Shown piece after piece: positions 7,115 through 15,887 of a stretch of DNA of 64,000 nucleotides. Positions within the stretch are counted from its first letter, which is position 1. Every line of letters begins with the position of its first letter. The position numbers were made by a program, and so were the translations under genes. The notes below the pieces were generated by a model that saw only the letters and a program-made list of their open reading frames with translations, was not told where the DNA came from and searched no databases. The stretch comes from NBLH01 sp050296515 (lineage in GTDB: Bacteria > Bacteroidota > Bacteroidia > Bacteroidales > NBLH01), in contig JBNKRJ010000118.1 of the NCBI GenBank assembly GCA_050296515.1, positions 1 to 64,000 on the forward strand. Reading direction: 5' to 3'.

Positions 7115-9121
7115 ATGAATTTTTTACGATTACTAATTGCGGTGAGTTTTTTCCTGGTTATTTCAGGAACTAGTGAAAATGCAAAAGCACAGGAGGCTTT
7201 TTCGAAAGGGGTGAACCTTTCAAACTGGTTTCAGACCAGTAACCCCAAGCAAATACAGTTCACAAAATACACCAAAAAAGATTTTGAGAACATCAAATCA
7301 CTTGGGAGCAATGTGGTTCGACTGCCCATTAACCTGTTTTATATGACGAATGGCACACCCGATTATACGGTTGATCCATTGTTTTATGGTTTTCTTGACC
7401 AGGTGGTAGCCTGGGCCGATGAATTAGGGATTTATTTAATAATTGATAATCACTCAACCGATGATATTGCCAGCAAAAACCCTGAGCTGGAAACCATTTT
7501 AATTAAAGTGTGGAAACAAATGGCAGCCCATTATGCCACATCATCACAGCATGTTATATATGAAGTAATGAACGAACCAAACGAAATAACCACCGAAAAA
7601 TGGGGAGCAATTCAACAAAAGGCTATTGATGCCATCCGCCAGTTCGATACTAAACATGCCATTATGGTTGGCGGGGCAGGTTTTAATAGTTTTCGTGAAT
7701 TAGAACCACTTCCGGTTTATAGCGATACAAACCTCATTTATACCTTTCATTTTTACGATCCCTTTATATTTACCCATCAGGGAACAACCTGGGGAACCCC
7801 TTCACTTGGGCCATTGAAGGGCATCCCATTTCCTTATTCATCAGGCAGTATGCCTGCATTTCCCGATGTTTTAAAAGGTACCTGGATAGAATCTTCGTTT
7901 AATAATTATTCAACCGAAGGTACTGAACAATATCTTAAGGAATTGATTGACATTGTAAAAGATTTTAAAAATACCCGTAATGTCAAGGTTTATTGCGGCG
8001 AATTTGGTGTTTACCGGTCTTATGCTGATACCACCGACCGGGCATATTGGTACCGGGTGGTACGAGAGTACCTGGAACAATGCGGTATACCCTGGACTAT
8101 TTGGGATTACCAGGGTGAGTTTGGATTGTTTAAAAAGGGATCGAATGAACTATTTGATAATGATATGAATATTCCACTGGTTGAAGCCCTCGGGTTTAAC
8201 GTTCCTGCGCAACACCCGTTTGAAGTAAAAGCCGATTCGGTTGGATTTCCTATTTACAGCGATTATATAGGCGAAAAAACATTCGAAGCCAGCTATCCGT
8301 TGGGTGGAACCATTGATTATTATTCAACTCAACAACCTAACAATGGGAATTACTGTCTAAATTGGACAGGGAGTGCGCAATATGGAGCCATAGCGTTCAA
8401 TTTCACTCCCGATAAGGATTTGTCGCGCTTAGTTGATGAAAATTACGCAATAAGTTTTCTGGTTCGTGGAAATGCGCCCGGAACTGAGCTGGAAGTGCGC
8501 TTTATTGATTCAAAAACAGCAGACCCGACAGACCACCCGTGGCGAATGAATTTCACCCTCAATGAAACCCATGCCCCATGGGATGGCTATTGGCATTCGG
8601 TTTATATTCCATTATCAGATTTTGTAGATATGGGATCATGGGACAACGATGCCTGGTATGATCCCATTGGAGCCTTCGACTGGAAAGCCGTGGACCGGTT
8701 CGAAATTACTACCGATCAGGGAGCATTAACCGGCAAATCGTTTTGGTTCGATAATATAGTCATCACCAACCAGGACACAGCCAGGGTTTATGAAACTTCC
8801 ATGATAACCGGCATTGGTGAACGTCAGGAAACAACCAGCAAATTCTCACCGCAACTGCTCGCCAACCCAAATCCGGCAAGCGATGGAATGACTATTCATT
8901 ATCGTGTTCCACAAACCGGAATGGTTGAAATATCAGTCTTTACCATCGACGGAAAGAAAGTAAAAGAGTTGATAAACCACCAGCTTGCCTCGGGTGATTA
9001 TTCCGTTAACTGGAATCTGTGCGATGATAATGGTCAACGTTTACCCCATGGCATTTATATAGGCCAGGCCATTAGTAGTGGAATTAAAACAACTACAAAG
9101 CTCATAATAACCAGTTATTAA
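7115..9121 (+). CDS. Secreted GH5 glycoside hydrolase (endoglucanase type) with type IX sorting domain
   Basis: The 668-residue protein begins with a signal peptide ending near A-K-A-Q (25). Residues about 28-360 are a GH5 catalytic domain with N-x-V-R-L-P at 66-71, acid/base E154 in V-M-N-E-P-N and nucleophile E296 in Y-C-G-E-F-G. Residues about 370-560 look like a beta-sandwich carbohydrate-binding module (CBM11-like in style), ending W-F-D-N-I-V-I. The last about 85 residues, with N-P-N-P-A-S and H-G-I-Y, form a type A type IX secretion sorting domain, so the enzyme should be exported and attached to the surface. The likely substrate is a beta-1,4-glucan or related hemicellulose. Its stop codon overlaps the next ATG by one base (TAATG), indicating an operon with the GH51 gene. 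Confidence 0.88.
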   Translation: MNFLRLLIAVSFFLVISGTSENAKAQEAFSKGVNLSNWFQTSNPKQIQFTKYTKKDFENIKSLGSNVVRLPINLFYMTNGTPDYTVDPLFYGFLDQVVAWADELGIYLIIDNHSTDDIASKNPELETILIKVWKQMAAHYATSSQHVIYEVMNEPNEITTEKWGAIQQKAIDAIRQFDTKHAIMVGGAGFNSFRELEPLPVYSDTNLIYTFHFYDPFIFTHQGTTWGTPSLGPLKGIPFPYSSGSMPAFPDVLKGTWIESSFNNYSTEGTEQYLKELIDIVKDFKNTRNVKVYCGEFGVYRSYADTTDRAYWYRVVREYLEQCGIPWTIWDYQGEFGLFKKGSNELFDNDMNIPLVEALGFNVPAQHPFEVKADSVGFPIYSDYIGEKTFEASYPLGGTIDYYSTQQPNNGNYCLNWTGSAQYGAIAFNFTPDKDLSRLVDENYAISFLVRGNAPGTELEVRFIDSKTADPTDHPWRMNFTLNETHAPWDGYWHSVYIPLSDFVDMGSWDNDAWYDPIGAFDWKAVDRFEITTDQGALTGKSFWFDNIVITNQDTARVYETSMITGIGERQETTSKFSPQLLANPNPASDGMTIHYRVPQTGMVEISVFTIDGKKVKELINHQLASGDYSVNWNLCDDNGQRLPHGIYIGQAISSGIKTTTKLIITSY

Positions 9122-11163
9122 TGTTCAAAAAACACAAGGCTATGAGGCGTTTAAACAAATTTCTGGTAAAAAGCATGACAAATAAAAGAACCCGGGTAAT
9201 TTGGTTCTTTACGTTGGTTTTTATTTTCCTAACCGGGCCTCAGCAAATTTTGGCCCAAACAACCAAAGTTAAAATAAATGTTGAAAAAGAGGGAAAAGTC
9301 ATTTCGAAGTATATTTATGGCCAGTTTATTGAGCACCTGGGCAAAAGTGTGTACGGCGGGTTGTGGGCTGAAATGATTTTAGACCGCAAATTCTACTTTC
9401 CGATTACCGATACCTACAATCCCTGGGGCGAAGGACAGCCCGATAGCTGGTGGGGCGGAAGTGCATTTCCTTATTTAAAAGCTTCGCCTTGGAAAGTGAC
9501 AGGCAAATCAGGAACAGTTGTCATGGATAGTATAAGCCCTTTTGTTGGTAAATATGCAGCCGAGATAAAGCCGATAAACAGCCAGAAATCGGGCATTGTG
9601 CACGAAGCCATAGCCATGGTTAATAACAGGGCGTACCAGGGGTATATCGTATTAAAAGGCGACTCAGCCGTTTTCCCGGTATCGGTAAGAATATATTCAC
9701 AGTCGGGCGAAATTTATACGCTTCAGTTAGCCAATTCGGATACCGTTTACACTAAACATTCCTTCACTTTCACCTCAAACCAATCGACCGACAGCGCATT
9801 TTTCGAAATCAGCAGTGCCGGTTCGGGAGCCGTTGAGGTGGGAATAGTTTCGCTGATGCCTGCCGATAATATCGATGGCTGGCGGGCCGATATTGTTGCA
9901 CTGTTAAAACAACTGGATGCAACCATCTATCGCTGGCCCGGAGGAAATTTTGTGAGCGGGTATAACTGGCGCAACGGGATTGGCGATCGCGATAAGCGGG
10001 CACCCGAAAAAAATCCGGCCTGGACCGGAATTGAAACGAATGATGTGGGAATTCACGAATTCATGAATTTGGTGAAAATACTGGGTTCGGAACCATTTGT
10101 TGCATTAAACATGGGTTTGGGCTCGGTAGAAGAAGCTGCCGCCGAAGTGGAATATTTTAATGGAGATACAAATACCGTTGAAGGGAAAAGCCGCAAATTA
10201 AACGGACAGGCTGAACCATTTGCTGTAAAATACTGGGCCGTTGGGAATGAAATGTTTGGTGACTGGCAATTAGGTTACATGCCCCTGATCGATTATGAAC
10301 AAAAGCACAAAGCGGCGGCACAGGCTATCTGGCAGGTCGATCCATCGGCACAGTTAGTGGCCGTTGGCGATGTAGGTTTAAATTGGAGTAAACCCATGCT
10401 GACCGAATGCGGCGATTTTATGAATCTGATAAGTGAACATAAATATTGCAAGGAAAATACCAATACGGTGAGTCATATCAATGCTTTGGCAACTGAAGTG
10501 AAAAACCTGGCAACAGCTTATCGTACCTATCGGAAAAATGATGCCAGCCTGGCTGAAAAAGATATTCGGATAGCTTTTGATGAATACAATTACTGGTATG
10601 GCGAAAATCCATACGGGCAATTAGGTATCCGGTTCCATCAGAAAGATGCCCTGGGAGTGGCTGCTGCCTTGCACGAGATGTATAAAAACAGCGATTTGTT
10701 TTTTATGGCCAATTATGCCCAAACAGTTAATGTGCTGGGCTGCATAAAAGCCACCAATACCGATGCATCCTTCGAAGCCACTGCTTTACCGCTGATGCTT
10801 TATCGGAAACAATATGGAAACATCCCGGTGGAGGTTATCGGTTCAACGCTGAAACTGAATGTTGCTGCCGCTTTAACATCGGGTAAAGACAGCATTTCCA
10901 TTTCCATTATTAACGCGCAGGATAAAGAAGTTTATTGTAAACCAGTGCTGTCAGGGGCGGTGCAAAAAGGAGGTTTTAAAAAGTGGATTTTGGCCAATAG
11001 CGATCCCAATGCCTATAACGAACCCGGAAAAGAGCCTGTTATTAAAATTGAAGAAGAATCGGGTGACCAGGTCATCGACAGCGTTTTGATTCCTGCCTAT
11101 GGCCTGATTTTAATGAAATATAAAATTGAACTCAAACCAATCGGCATTTTAAATCACAATTAG
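9121..11163 (+). CDS. GH51-type alpha-L-arabinofuranosidase, sorting domain lost by in-frame TAG
   Basis: The 680-residue protein has a signal peptide (hydrophobic core about 27-45, ending L-A-Q) and the GH51 fold: F-I-E-H-L-G near 69-74, W-P-G-G-N-F about 275, acid/base E377 in W-A-V-G-N-E and nucleophile E488 in A-F-D-E-Y-N-Y-W-Y. The C-terminal beta domain ends near 675. It should remove arabinofuranose side chains from arabinoxylan, arabinan or xyloglucan, complementing the flanking GH5 enzymes. ATG at 9121 overlaps the previous stop; a start at 9175 would give a more compact signal peptide. The coding frame ends at TAG (11161-11163), yet the same frame continues two codons later into a type IX sorting domain, so the gene looks like a full enzyme separated from its secretion tag by one nonsense codon. 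Confidence 0.88.
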   Translation: MFKKHKAMRRLNKFLVKSMTNKRTRVIWFFTLVFIFLTGPQQILAQTTKVKINVEKEGKVISKYIYGQFIEHLGKSVYGGLWAEMILDRKFYFPITDTYNPWGEGQPDSWWGGSAFPYLKASPWKVTGKSGTVVMDSISPFVGKYAAEIKPINSQKSGIVHEAIAMVNNRAYQGYIVLKGDSAVFPVSVRIYSQSGEIYTLQLANSDTVYTKHSFTFTSNQSTDSAFFEISSAGSGAVEVGIVSLMPADNIDGWRADIVALLKQLDATIYRWPGGNFVSGYNWRNGIGDRDKRAPEKNPAWTGIETNDVGIHEFMNLVKILGSEPFVALNMGLGSVEEAAAEVEYFNGDTNTVEGKSRKLNGQAEPFAVKYWAVGNEMFGDWQLGYMPLIDYEQKHKAAAQAIWQVDPSAQLVAVGDVGLNWSKPMLTECGDFMNLISEHKYCKENTNTVSHINALATEVKNLATAYRTYRKNDASLAEKDIRIAFDEYNYWYGENPYGQLGIRFHQKDALGVAAALHEMYKNSDLFFMANYAQTVNVLGCIKATNTDASFEATALPLMLYRKQYGNIPVEVIGSTLKLNVAAALTSGKDSISISIINAQDKEVYCKPVLSGAVQKGGFKKWILANSDPNAYNEPGKEPVIKIEEESGDQVIDSVLIPAYGLILMKYKIELKPIGILNHN

Positions 11164-11166
11164 GAT

Positions 11167-11406
11167 ATGAATCTGAATATCTATCCAAACCCGGTGAACG
11201 AAACCCTGCGGGATTCCGCCACCTTAACTGAGGATACCTGTTTATCGATTAAACTGATGAATATGACCGGCCAGGTAATTGCCAATTTGTACAATGGTAA
11301 ACCGGAAATTGGCGTATTCGGGCAAGCGTTTAAATTATCCGGAATTGCCGGTGGCACCTATTTATGCCAATTCAACATTGGCAATCAACATTATACCAAA
11401 ATATGA
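11167..11406 (+). pseudogene. Detached type IX sorting domain, originally the 3' end of the GH51 gene
   Basis: This 79-residue frame is wholly a type A sorting domain: N-I-Y-P-N-P-V-N at the start, a central L-M-N-M-T-G-Q-V strand and G-G-T-Y-L-C-Q-F near the end. It has no signal peptide and so cannot work alone. It is in exactly the same frame as the GH51 gene, separated only by TAG and GAT. Its end (H-Y-T-K-I then stop) is also a few residues shorter than usual for these domains, which normally close with a basic-hydrophobic strand. It was probably once fused to the GH51 enzyme. Read-through or a sequencing error would restore the fusion. Confidence 0.75.
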
Positions 11407-11434
11407 ACTCATTTATCTTCAAAAAATTAATGTC

Positions 11435-12598
11435 ATGAACTTACGCAAAATGATTTTAAATTTTTCGTTAATCTTAAGTTTAATTGCCGGTTTATGGTCG
11501 TGTAATTCAGCCGATTCGGCTTGTTTAAACCCTTCGGGGTTTGCTATTCAGCGTGGGGTAAATTTAAGTCACTGGCTTTCGCAGGATTTTGGCTGGGTAC
11601 CCAAATACAGCCTGATTAATGAAGATGACATCCGTTTTATCGACAGCATTGGTTACGACCATGTTCGTATTCCGCTTGATGAGTTTGAATTGTGGGATAG
11701 TACCGGGGCCCAAATTCCTGCTGCTTTTGAGCAGCTTACCAATTGCCTCGACTGGTGCGCCAAATACAAACTCAGGGCTATTGTTGATATGCATATCGTA
11801 AGGGCGCATCATTTTAATGCCGAAAACGAAGGTGGGAGCAATACCCTTTGGACTGATGCCAGGGCACAGGAGAACTTCGTTAATTTATGGGTGCAATTAT
11901 CATCAAAATTAAATCATTATCCCAACAACATGGTGGCTTACGAGGTACTCAACGAAGCTGTAGCCCCCAAACACGATGATTGGAATAAGTTGATGAACAA
12001 AGCTATTGCAACCATCCGCGCGCTTGAACCCAATCGGGTATTGGTTTTGGGGGCCAATATGTGGCAAATTGCACCAAACCTTAAATACCTGAAACTTCCC
12101 GAGGGAGACAAAAATATTATTCTCAGCTTTCATACCTACTCCCCAATGGCTTTCACTCATTTTAAAGCCAGTTGGGTGCCAATGAAAGAATACGAGGGGC
12201 AGGTGCATTATCCCGGACAAATAATTACCAACGAAGATTACAGCAAATACATTGACACAACCAATATACCATTGGTTAATATGGTGGCCGATGCCAGGGA
12301 CCATTACAATAAACAGCGCCTAATACAGGTGTTTAAAGAGGGTGTGGACTTTGCAAAATCGAAAAACCTGCAACTCTATTGCGGCGAATTTGGTTGCTTA
12401 CCAACGGTTGAAAGAAAAGACAGGCTTCAATACTATTCTGATATGATACAAGCCCTGGAGGAAAACAATATAGCCTGGTGTAATTGGGAGTATAAAGGCG
12501 ATTTTGGTATTTACTTTTTCGATTTGGATAATTTAACATCACCAAAACCCGATGCAGAATTGATAAGCGTTCTTTTACAGTTTCATAAGAATCGATAG
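11435..12598 (+). CDS. GH5 glycoside hydrolase, lipoprotein
   Basis: From the ATG at 11435 the product is 387 residues, with a lipoprotein signal peptide (L-W-S-C, Cys23). A GH5 catalytic domain spans about 35-385, with acid/base E174 in V-L-N-E-A-V (the usual N-E-P has become N-E-A) and nucleophile E318 in Y-C-G-E-F-G. H233 in S-F-H-T-Y fits the conserved catalytic-site His of the family. The open frame extends upstream to 11279 but that part overlaps the sorting-domain frame and lacks a signal, so I reject it. Lipid anchoring makes it likely to act on oligosaccharides released by the secreted GH5. It shares the locus and strand with the GH5 and GH51 genes. Confidence 0.85.
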   Translation: MNLRKMILNFSLILSLIAGLWSCNSADSACLNPSGFAIQRGVNLSHWLSQDFGWVPKYSLINEDDIRFIDSIGYDHVRIPLDEFELWDSTGAQIPAAFEQLTNCLDWCAKYKLRAIVDMHIVRAHHFNAENEGGSNTLWTDARAQENFVNLWVQLSSKLNHYPNNMVAYEVLNEAVAPKHDDWNKLMNKAIATIRALEPNRVLVLGANMWQIAPNLKYLKLPEGDKNIILSFHTYSPMAFTHFKASWVPMKEYEGQVHYPGQIITNEDYSKYIDTTNIPLVNMVADARDHYNKQRLIQVFKEGVDFAKSKNLQLYCGEFGCLPTVERKDRLQYYSDMIQALEENNIAWCNWEYKGDFGIYFFDLDNLTSPKPDAELISVLLQFHKNR

Positions 12599-12820
12599 CT
12601 TTATAGATATTGGTAAATAATCCACAGATTTAAAATTTATGAATCCTGGCCTTTTCAGTCTGATTAATTCGATAAATCACTCATAATAAGCTTATTACAA
12701 TCAATAACCAGACTTGGAATTATCATTGCAATTGCATTACTCCAACTTATACTAAGCCAGTATGGAATATTGTAAAACGGAATTCTATAATGGCTTTGTC
12801 CATGCCGATGGAATGGCAGT

Positions 12821-13068
12821 TTTGGTTTGAAAGCTTGCGAAGCAAACCAAATACTAACAGCGGTTCGGTATACATTGCAGAATCTCATAATAAAAGACCT
12901 GTTAACAGAAAGATAATTCATTAAGCGACTGGCCTTATGGAAAACATTTCATGGATTGCAACCAAGCCTTAGTAAAACCGGGAAGCTGAGAACTTGTTCG
13001 AAGATCACCCGGCTGCACTTAGGCTTGGTAAAAGACAGGGAAGGCTTTACATAGAGCCTTGATTTTTT
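12821..13068 (+). ncRNA. Candidate structured RNA of unknown class
   Basis: Three structures line up on the plus strand. First, TTTGGTTT (12821-12828) pairs with AAACCAAA (12844-12851) around an inner GCTT/AAGC stem. Second, ACCAAGCCT (12961-12969) pairs perfectly with AGGCTTGGT (13021-13029), with CCGGG (12978-12982) and CCCGG (13008-13012) nested inside and internal loops of 8 nt on each side. Third, AAGGCT/AGCCTT (13041-13060) is followed by six T. The regular nesting and terminal T-tract suggest a transcribed RNA, but I see no promoter and match no known family, so this is tentative. Confidence 0.3.
13041..13068 (+). terminator. Intrinsic terminator-like hairpin
   Basis: AAGGCT (13041-13046) and AGCCTT (13055-13060) form a 6-bp stem around an 8-nt loop, then GA and six T (13063-13068). 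It is about 440 bp past the GH5 lipoprotein gene, so it more likely ends a separate transcript. Confidence 0.45.
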
Positions 13069-13190
13069 ATTCGTTCTTTCAGAACTTTATGAGATCGGCA
13101 CTGTCTAAGTTGCTTCGTTTGGGGATTAAACCAAAAATGAAATGCGAACCTAACCTTGCGCATAAAGTTACAATCAACAAATTACAAAAT

Positions 13191-14573
13191 TCAAAAATCA
13201 ATCGATTTTCCCCCAGTTTGATTTGGAGACTTATATCTTTCAACTATTTCCAACACCCTTACGAGATCCTTATCTTTAGGACTTGGGTAATAAGTATGTA
13301 CTTCTTTTAAACAATCATCAATAACCTGGCAGGCTTCCGTATCCTTTCCTGCCTCAAACTTAAAAGCCATATCTTTTAGTGCCTGTGCCATTATTGCAAT
13401 GGTATAATTCCGCTTTACCTCCTTGTCGACCACAAAACTTTTAGTTTCATTACTATTAAAAATTAAAGTAGCATTTTTTGTAATTGATTCCCGTTTATTT
13501 GTCTTAATATCAAGATAATCAAAAGTAACTTTAACCTCCGATTCTTTGAGGTTCTTCTTCGCGTTGAATTTTAATAAAACAATTTGTGTCAAACAGCTAT
13601 TCATATCATCCAGCTTAAACTGCACTTTATTACTGCCAATTTTGGGCTCATAGCCATAAATATGGTTGATTTCAAGATCATTTTCAAACTCTACAGTGAG
13701 TAAAACATCCTTTGCCACAGGAGATAACAGGCTTTCCACCTCATCAATAAATACTTTTTGTACATCTTCGCCCACCCCAACAAAATGATTGGCACCATTT
13801 CCATTTTTTGAGATTTGCCTTAACAAATCATAGTTTACACCGTACCCAACTCCAATGGTCGAAATTACAATGCCTTGTTTATTATATTTCTCTGAATTTT
13901 TAAGAATATCTTCAGTCTTTGTCACACCACAATTGGTCTGACCATCAGTTAAAAGAATCACTTTATTGGGCCTGTTTTTATCTAAATTCTTAACAACTTC
14001 TTCGTACCCCATTACCATTCCGGCATTTAAATTGGTCGACCCACCTGGTGTTAACCCTGAAATAGCCAGTTTTATCAGTTTCCCATTGCCTACTTTTTGT
14101 GCTTGCAGAAGAGTTTCTGCCTCGCTATCGTAAACAACTATCGATAAAATATCATCAGGCCTAAGCCTGTCAACAAATTCATTTAAGGCAATTTTCAGCT
14201 TTCCAATTCTGTTATCCGAGGCCATCGAGCCACTTTTATCAATTACCAGGCTTATATTTACAGGTGGAATCTCTGAATAATCATCAAAAGCGTTGGTTGC
14301 AAACCCAATTTGCAAAACAGCTTCGTTGGTATTTGAATTTATGTACTTGTTTCCCCAACGTACATCCATTGCAACAGCCTCGTTCTGAGATGGTAATGGA
14401 ATGTTGTGCTTGTGATAATTTAAATATTCTTCAACAATAATCTGGTTTGAAGCAACAATACCATTTGCTCTGGCTTGCGAAAATGAAGCGGACGAATATC
14501 CTATTTGCCCAAAAGAATTTATGCAATAAATTACAGTAAATAGAATAATAAGACCTAATTTTAATGTTTTCAT
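13191..14573 (-). CDS. Secreted von Willebrand factor A-domain protein (YfbK-like)
   Basis: From the ATG at 14573 the protein has 460 residues, with a signal peptide ending near N-S-F-G-Q. An in-frame ATG at 14597 is possible, but the A-rich leader directly before 14573 and the compact signal favour the shorter form. The VWA domain (about 100-290) has an intact metal-binding MIDAS: D112-x-S114-x-S116, G-G-S-T-N and L-T-D-G-Q. The remainder is a beta-rich domain and a helical C-terminus, as in secreted YfbK-like VWA proteins. It probably mediates metal-dependent protein binding outside the cytoplasm. It is divergently transcribed from a membrane protein across a palindrome-rich 156-bp region, which suggests co-regulation. 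Confidence 0.83.
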   Translation of the reverse strand: MKTLKLGLIILFTVIYCINSFGQIGYSSASFSQARANGIVASNQIIVEEYLNYHKHNIPLPSQNEAVAMDVRWGNKYINSNTNEAVLQIGFATNAFDDYSEIPPVNISLVIDKSGSMASDNRIGKLKIALNEFVDRLRPDDILSIVVYDSEAETLLQAQKVGNGKLIKLAISGLTPGGSTNLNAGMVMGYEEVVKNLDKNRPNKVILLTDGQTNCGVTKTEDILKNSEKYNKQGIVISTIGVGYGVNYDLLRQISKNGNGANHFVGVGEDVQKVFIDEVESLLSPVAKDVLLTVEFENDLEINHIYGYEPKIGSNKVQFKLDDMNSCLTQIVLLKFNAKKNLKESEVKVTFDYLDIKTNKRESITKNATLIFNSNETKSFVVDKEVKRNYTIAIMAQALKDMAFKFEAGKDTEACQVIDDCLKEVHTYYPSPKDKDLVRVLEIVERYKSPNQTGGKSIDF

Positions 14574-14683
14574 TTCTTTATTTTTTAATTGTTTCATGAC
14601 TTTAAATTTTTGTGTGTGAATTCTTTTTTACCCAAAACAACGACAATTAAAAATGAGATGAAAACAAATGGTTGGTAAAACAT

Positions 14684-14723
14684 TTGTAAATTAATTTACA
14701 ACTTGTAAAATAGTATATACAAG
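14684..14723. promoter_or_regulatory. Operator-like palindromes in a divergent promoter region
   Basis: TTGTAAATTAATTTACAA (14684-14701) is an 18-bp perfect palindrome, followed at once by CTTGTA (14702-14707) and TACAAG (14718-14723) as a second inverted repeat. Together they give repeated TTGTAA-type half sites midway between two divergent genes, as expected of a dimeric repressor or activator. Confidence 0.55.
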
Positions 14724-14744
14724 CTATTTACTGTCTTAATTCAC

Positions 14745-14752
14745 TAACTTTG
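14745..14752 (+). promoter_or_regulatory. -7 promoter element, probable leaderless start
   Basis: TAACTTTG matches TAnnTTTG and lies directly before two consecutive ATG codons (14754 and 14757). The spacing to the second ATG is four bases, the same as at the methyltransferase gene. No clear TTTG -33 box was found. Confidence 0.5.
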
Positions 14753-14753
14753 T

Positions 14754-15701
14754 ATGATGAGTAAAAGCGATTTGGCTTACTTTAAATTGTTAAAAGAAGA
14801 GCTCGAAAAGAAGTATAAAACGAAACATGAATCGTGTAACCTTGAGATCACAAAATGGAGGCAACAAGAGATTATCCGTTTTCAGGAATTAATGGAGCAC
14901 GAAGTAAACGACAGGATAAGTGAAAAATGGTTTTACACGCACATAAAGAATGAAAACAACAAAAAACTTCCAAGAATTGACACCTTAAACCTGTTGTGCC
15001 GATTTACGGGATATAAAGATTGGGAAAATTTTGTTGCAACCAATAATTTGAAAGGAACATTCAATAAAAAAATAACTTTTTCGAAATCAAAATTAAAGAA
15101 AGGAGCATGGATATCAGTGGCCGCAGTTTTAATTGTTTTTTTGGTAATTGCTTTTAGTAATGTTCAAATTTCAGCTCAGGAAAAATACATTTTTTGTTTT
15201 GTTGATTCAGATTTGGGAAACCCTATAAAAAATGCTGATATTGAGATACATGTCTTACACGAAGATCAGTCGTCGGAATTAATAAAATGCAACTCGGAAG
15301 CTTGCTTTGAATACAAAACTGATAAACAAAAGATTCAATTTATTGTAAAAGCAGCTTACTATAAAACCGATACGATTGTAAGAATCTTAGACAAGGAAAA
15401 AGATAGCGAAATAATAAAGTTAAAACCAGATGATTACGCAACGATGATTCACATTTTTTCCACCTCAAAAGTTGAGGATTGGGAAAAAAGAAGAAACCAG
15501 CTTAACGAAATGATAGCTGATAATGCTAAAATATATCAGGTGGATAACCTGGCAATCAGGGGCATAGAAATTTACAATAAAGAAGAATTCATTGATAAAA
15601 TGACCATGCCGATTAATAGTTTGAAGAACATCAGAATAATTGAAAACCAGTATGTTGATGATAAAATTATTATGCTGAGATTTACGCAGGAAGTTGAATA
15701 A
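14754..15701 (+). CDS. Single-span membrane protein with cytoplasmic helical N-domain
   Basis: This 315-residue protein is not a family I can name. Residues 1-105 are charged and helical, with the conserved-looking stretch K-W-F-Y-T-H-I-K and then L-C-R-F-T-G-Y-K-D-W-E-N-F. One membrane span follows at about 117-137, then a 180-residue extracytoplasmic part: a beta-domain from V-D-S-D-L-G-N-P-I-K-N-A-D-I (resembling a carboxypeptidase-regulatory-like fold, about 155-225) and a C-terminal alpha/beta segment. The arrangement resembles a transmembrane signal coupler. Either of two adjacent ATGs may be used. It is divergent from the VWA gene and probably functionally linked to it. Confidence 0.65.
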   Translation: MMSKSDLAYFKLLKEELEKKYKTKHESCNLEITKWRQQEIIRFQELMEHEVNDRISEKWFYTHIKNENNKKLPRIDTLNLLCRFTGYKDWENFVATNNLKGTFNKKITFSKSKLKKGAWISVAAVLIVFLVIAFSNVQISAQEKYIFCFVDSDLGNPIKNADIEIHVLHEDQSSELIKCNSEACFEYKTDKQKIQFIVKAAYYKTDTIVRILDKEKDSEIIKLKPDDYATMIHIFSTSKVEDWEKRRNQLNEMIADNAKIYQVDNLAIRGIEIYNKEEFIDKMTMPINSLKNIRIIENQYVDDKIIMLRFTQEVE

Positions 15702-15774
15702 ATAAAAAAATGAATATTCGGTAATTTATGCCAAAATCAAGGAATTTAGCCGAAAATAAATTTGTTTACCCCAA

Positions 15775-15843
15775 CCCTTAAGGGAGCAAATTGATTTTCT
15801 TCACACCCTTAAGGGCAGGGGTAAATGAAGAAAGTCAATTTGC
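15775..15843. repeat. Intergenic palindromic repeat
   Basis: GCAAATTGATTTTCTTCA (15786-15803) and TGAAGAAAGTCAATTTGC (15826-15843) are inverted repeats with one mismatch. The palindrome CCCTTAAGGG appears twice, at 15775-15784 and in the loop at 15806-15815. The whole resembles a small dispersed intergenic element rather than a terminator. Confidence 0.55.
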
Positions 15844-15887
15844 GGTTGGAATAGACTACAGCAGAATCACGAATTAAAATTATTGAA

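Larger units (their letters stand above)
12599..13190. other. 592-bp gene-free stretch with secondary-structure signals
   Basis: No convincing gene is seen; an 85-codon minus-strand frame at 12664-12921 lacks recognisable features. The right half holds the two hairpins and the terminator described for the candidate ncRNA. The left part (12599-12815) shows nothing I can support. Confidence 0.45.

Noticed and set aside
12664..12921. 85-codon minus-strand frame in the intergenic region
   Set aside because: No domain, signal or promoter; it covers one of the hairpins and looks like chance.
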